Shown here: positions 5,632-6,131 of the stretch, piece after piece
How positions within the stretch are numbered: position 1 is the stretch's first letter
How the letters are laid out: each line of letters opens with the position of its first letter
NCBI GenBank assembly: GCA_947453125.1
Contig: CANGGC010000184.1
Span: 1 to 6,131, forward strand
Source: Planctomycetaceae bacterium
GTDB taxonomy: Bacteria; Planctomycetota; Planctomycetia; Pirellulales; UBA1268
Length of the DNA: 6,131 nucleotides
Direction: 5' to 3'
Program-made: the position numbers and the translations under genes
Notes under the pieces: generated by a model
The model's input: only the letters and a program-made list of their open reading frames with translations
Databases searched by the model: none
Told to the model about the DNA's origin: nothing

Positions 5632-6131
5632 TCAGCCCACCGCGCCCCGCGCGAGGGCCCGACGCGCCGCGCGGGCCGCCGCTTCAGCCTCGGAAGCGCT
5701 GCCAGCGAGGGCCGTCAGGTGCCCCATCTTCCGCCCCGGCCGGGGGGCGGACTTGCCGTAGAGGTGGAGGCTCACCCCCTCCACCGCCAGAGCCGCGCTC
5801 CAGTCCGGCTCCCCCAGCTCCCAACAATCGCCGAGGAGATTCACCATCGCCGCCGGGGCCCGGAGCTTGGTCGAGCCGAGCGGCAGGCCGCACACGGCCC
5901 GCACCTGCTGCTCGAACTGGCTCGTCGTGGAAGCTTCGATCGTGAGATGGCCGGAGTTGTGCGGTCGCGGGGCGATCTCGTTGACCAGCAGACCCCCATC
6001 GGCCATGACGAAAAACTCGACACAGGCGACGCCGACGACGTCGAGCGCCTCGAGGACCTGCTCCGCCATCCGCCGCGCGCCGTCGACGGTGGCGGCGGGG
6101 AGGCCCGAGGGGACGAGCGAACAGTCGAGGA
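5632..6131 (-). CDS. purK: 5-(carboxyamino)imidazole ribonucleotide synthase, C-terminal part
   Basis: Partial: the frame is open from the window edge to the stop at 5634-5632, giving about 165 C-terminal residues of a protein usually about 350-390 aa long. PurK uses ATP and bicarbonate to convert AIR to N5-CAIR in purine synthesis, in the cytoplasm. The ATP-grasp catalytic end is clear: ACVEFFV (Glu codon near 6018), then VNEIAPRPHNSGH (Asn-Glu codons near 5982-5977), followed by TTSQFEQQVRA, MVNLLGD and the C-terminal RPGRKMGHLT, all signature PurK blocks. The ATG at 6069 is an internal Met, not the start, because the frame continues upstream with plausible sequence (SGLPAATVDGARR). The gene runs toward the carotenoid operon and ends only 15 bp from it. 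purE often neighbours purK and might lie beyond the window. There is no functional link to the pigment genes. Confidence 0.93.
   Translation of the reverse strand, partial: LDCSLVPSGLPAATVDGARRMAEQVLEALDVVGVACVEFFVMADGGLLVNEIAPRPHNSGHLTIEASTTSQFEQQVRAVCGLPLGSTKLRAPAAMVNLLGDCWELGEPDWSAALAVEGVSLHLYGKSAPRPGRKMGHLTALAGSASEAEAAARAARRALARGAVG
5646..5675. other. GC-rich inverted repeat just past the operon, possible 3'-end hairpin
   Basis: CCCGCGCG (5646-5653) pairs perfectly with CGCGCGGG (5668-5675), leaving a 14-base loop that contains the palindrome GGGCCC. It starts 29 bases after the glycosyltransferase stop and lies inside the last codons of purK on the opposite strand. It could help end or stabilise the operon transcript. 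No T-run follows, and in a GC-rich Ala/Arg coding stretch chance is a real alternative. Confidence 0.25.

Noticed and set aside
5391..5945. 184-codon plus-strand frame across the crtQ-purK junction
   Set aside because: It is a Pro/Arg-rich shadow running over the ends of two well-supported genes.
6067..6069. ATG as the purK start
   Set aside because: The frame stays open to the window edge with plausible protein sequence and the ATP-grasp N-terminal half must lie beyond, so this is an internal Met.

Overview
The window is very GC-rich and strongly codon-biased, so long open frames appear on the opposite strand of almost every gene. The gene content points to a bacterium that makes squalene- or dehydrosqualene-derived C30 carotenoids. 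A planctomycete is my best guess. That rests on the carotenoid gene set, on the Pro/Ala/Val/Tyr-rich C-terminus of the first partial protein (a style common in that phylum), and on base composition. The phylum call is an inference and other high-GC C30-carotenoid bacteria are possible.

Layout. Positions 1-148 hold the last 48 codons of a low-complexity protein on the plus strand, followed by a small hairpin (153-170). Positions 149-371 are a leader region with a perfect extended -10 promoter element (207-215) and a 9-bp tandem repeat (about 306-361). Four plus-strand genes follow in what looks like one operon: a CrtN-type desaturase (372-1934), a CrtP-type carotenoid oxidase (2038-3603), a PlsC-type acyltransferase (3623-4474, TTG start) and a CrtQ-type family 2 glycosyltransferase (4471-5616). 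The last two overlap by 4 bp, the middle pair are 19 bp apart, and the first pair are separated by 103 bp that contain an imperfect 21-bp direct repeat. On the minus strand, ending 15 bp beyond the operon, lies the C-terminal part of purK (5632 to the window edge), a purine biosynthesis gene unrelated to the pigment genes.

How the genes fit together. CrtN would desaturate the C30 backbone. CrtP would oxidise a terminal methyl group. A dehydrogenase not seen here would be expected to give the carboxylic acid. CrtQ would attach a sugar and the acyltransferase would esterify it with a fatty acid, giving a staphyloxanthin-like membrane pigment. The backbone synthase (CrtM, or the squalene route HpnCDE) and the aldehyde dehydrogenase are not in the window.

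I see no sign of a wholly new system. The most unusual points are the 9-bp repeat at the head of the operon, the direct repeat before crtP, and the PlsC-type enzyme in the position of a CrtO-like acyltransferase.
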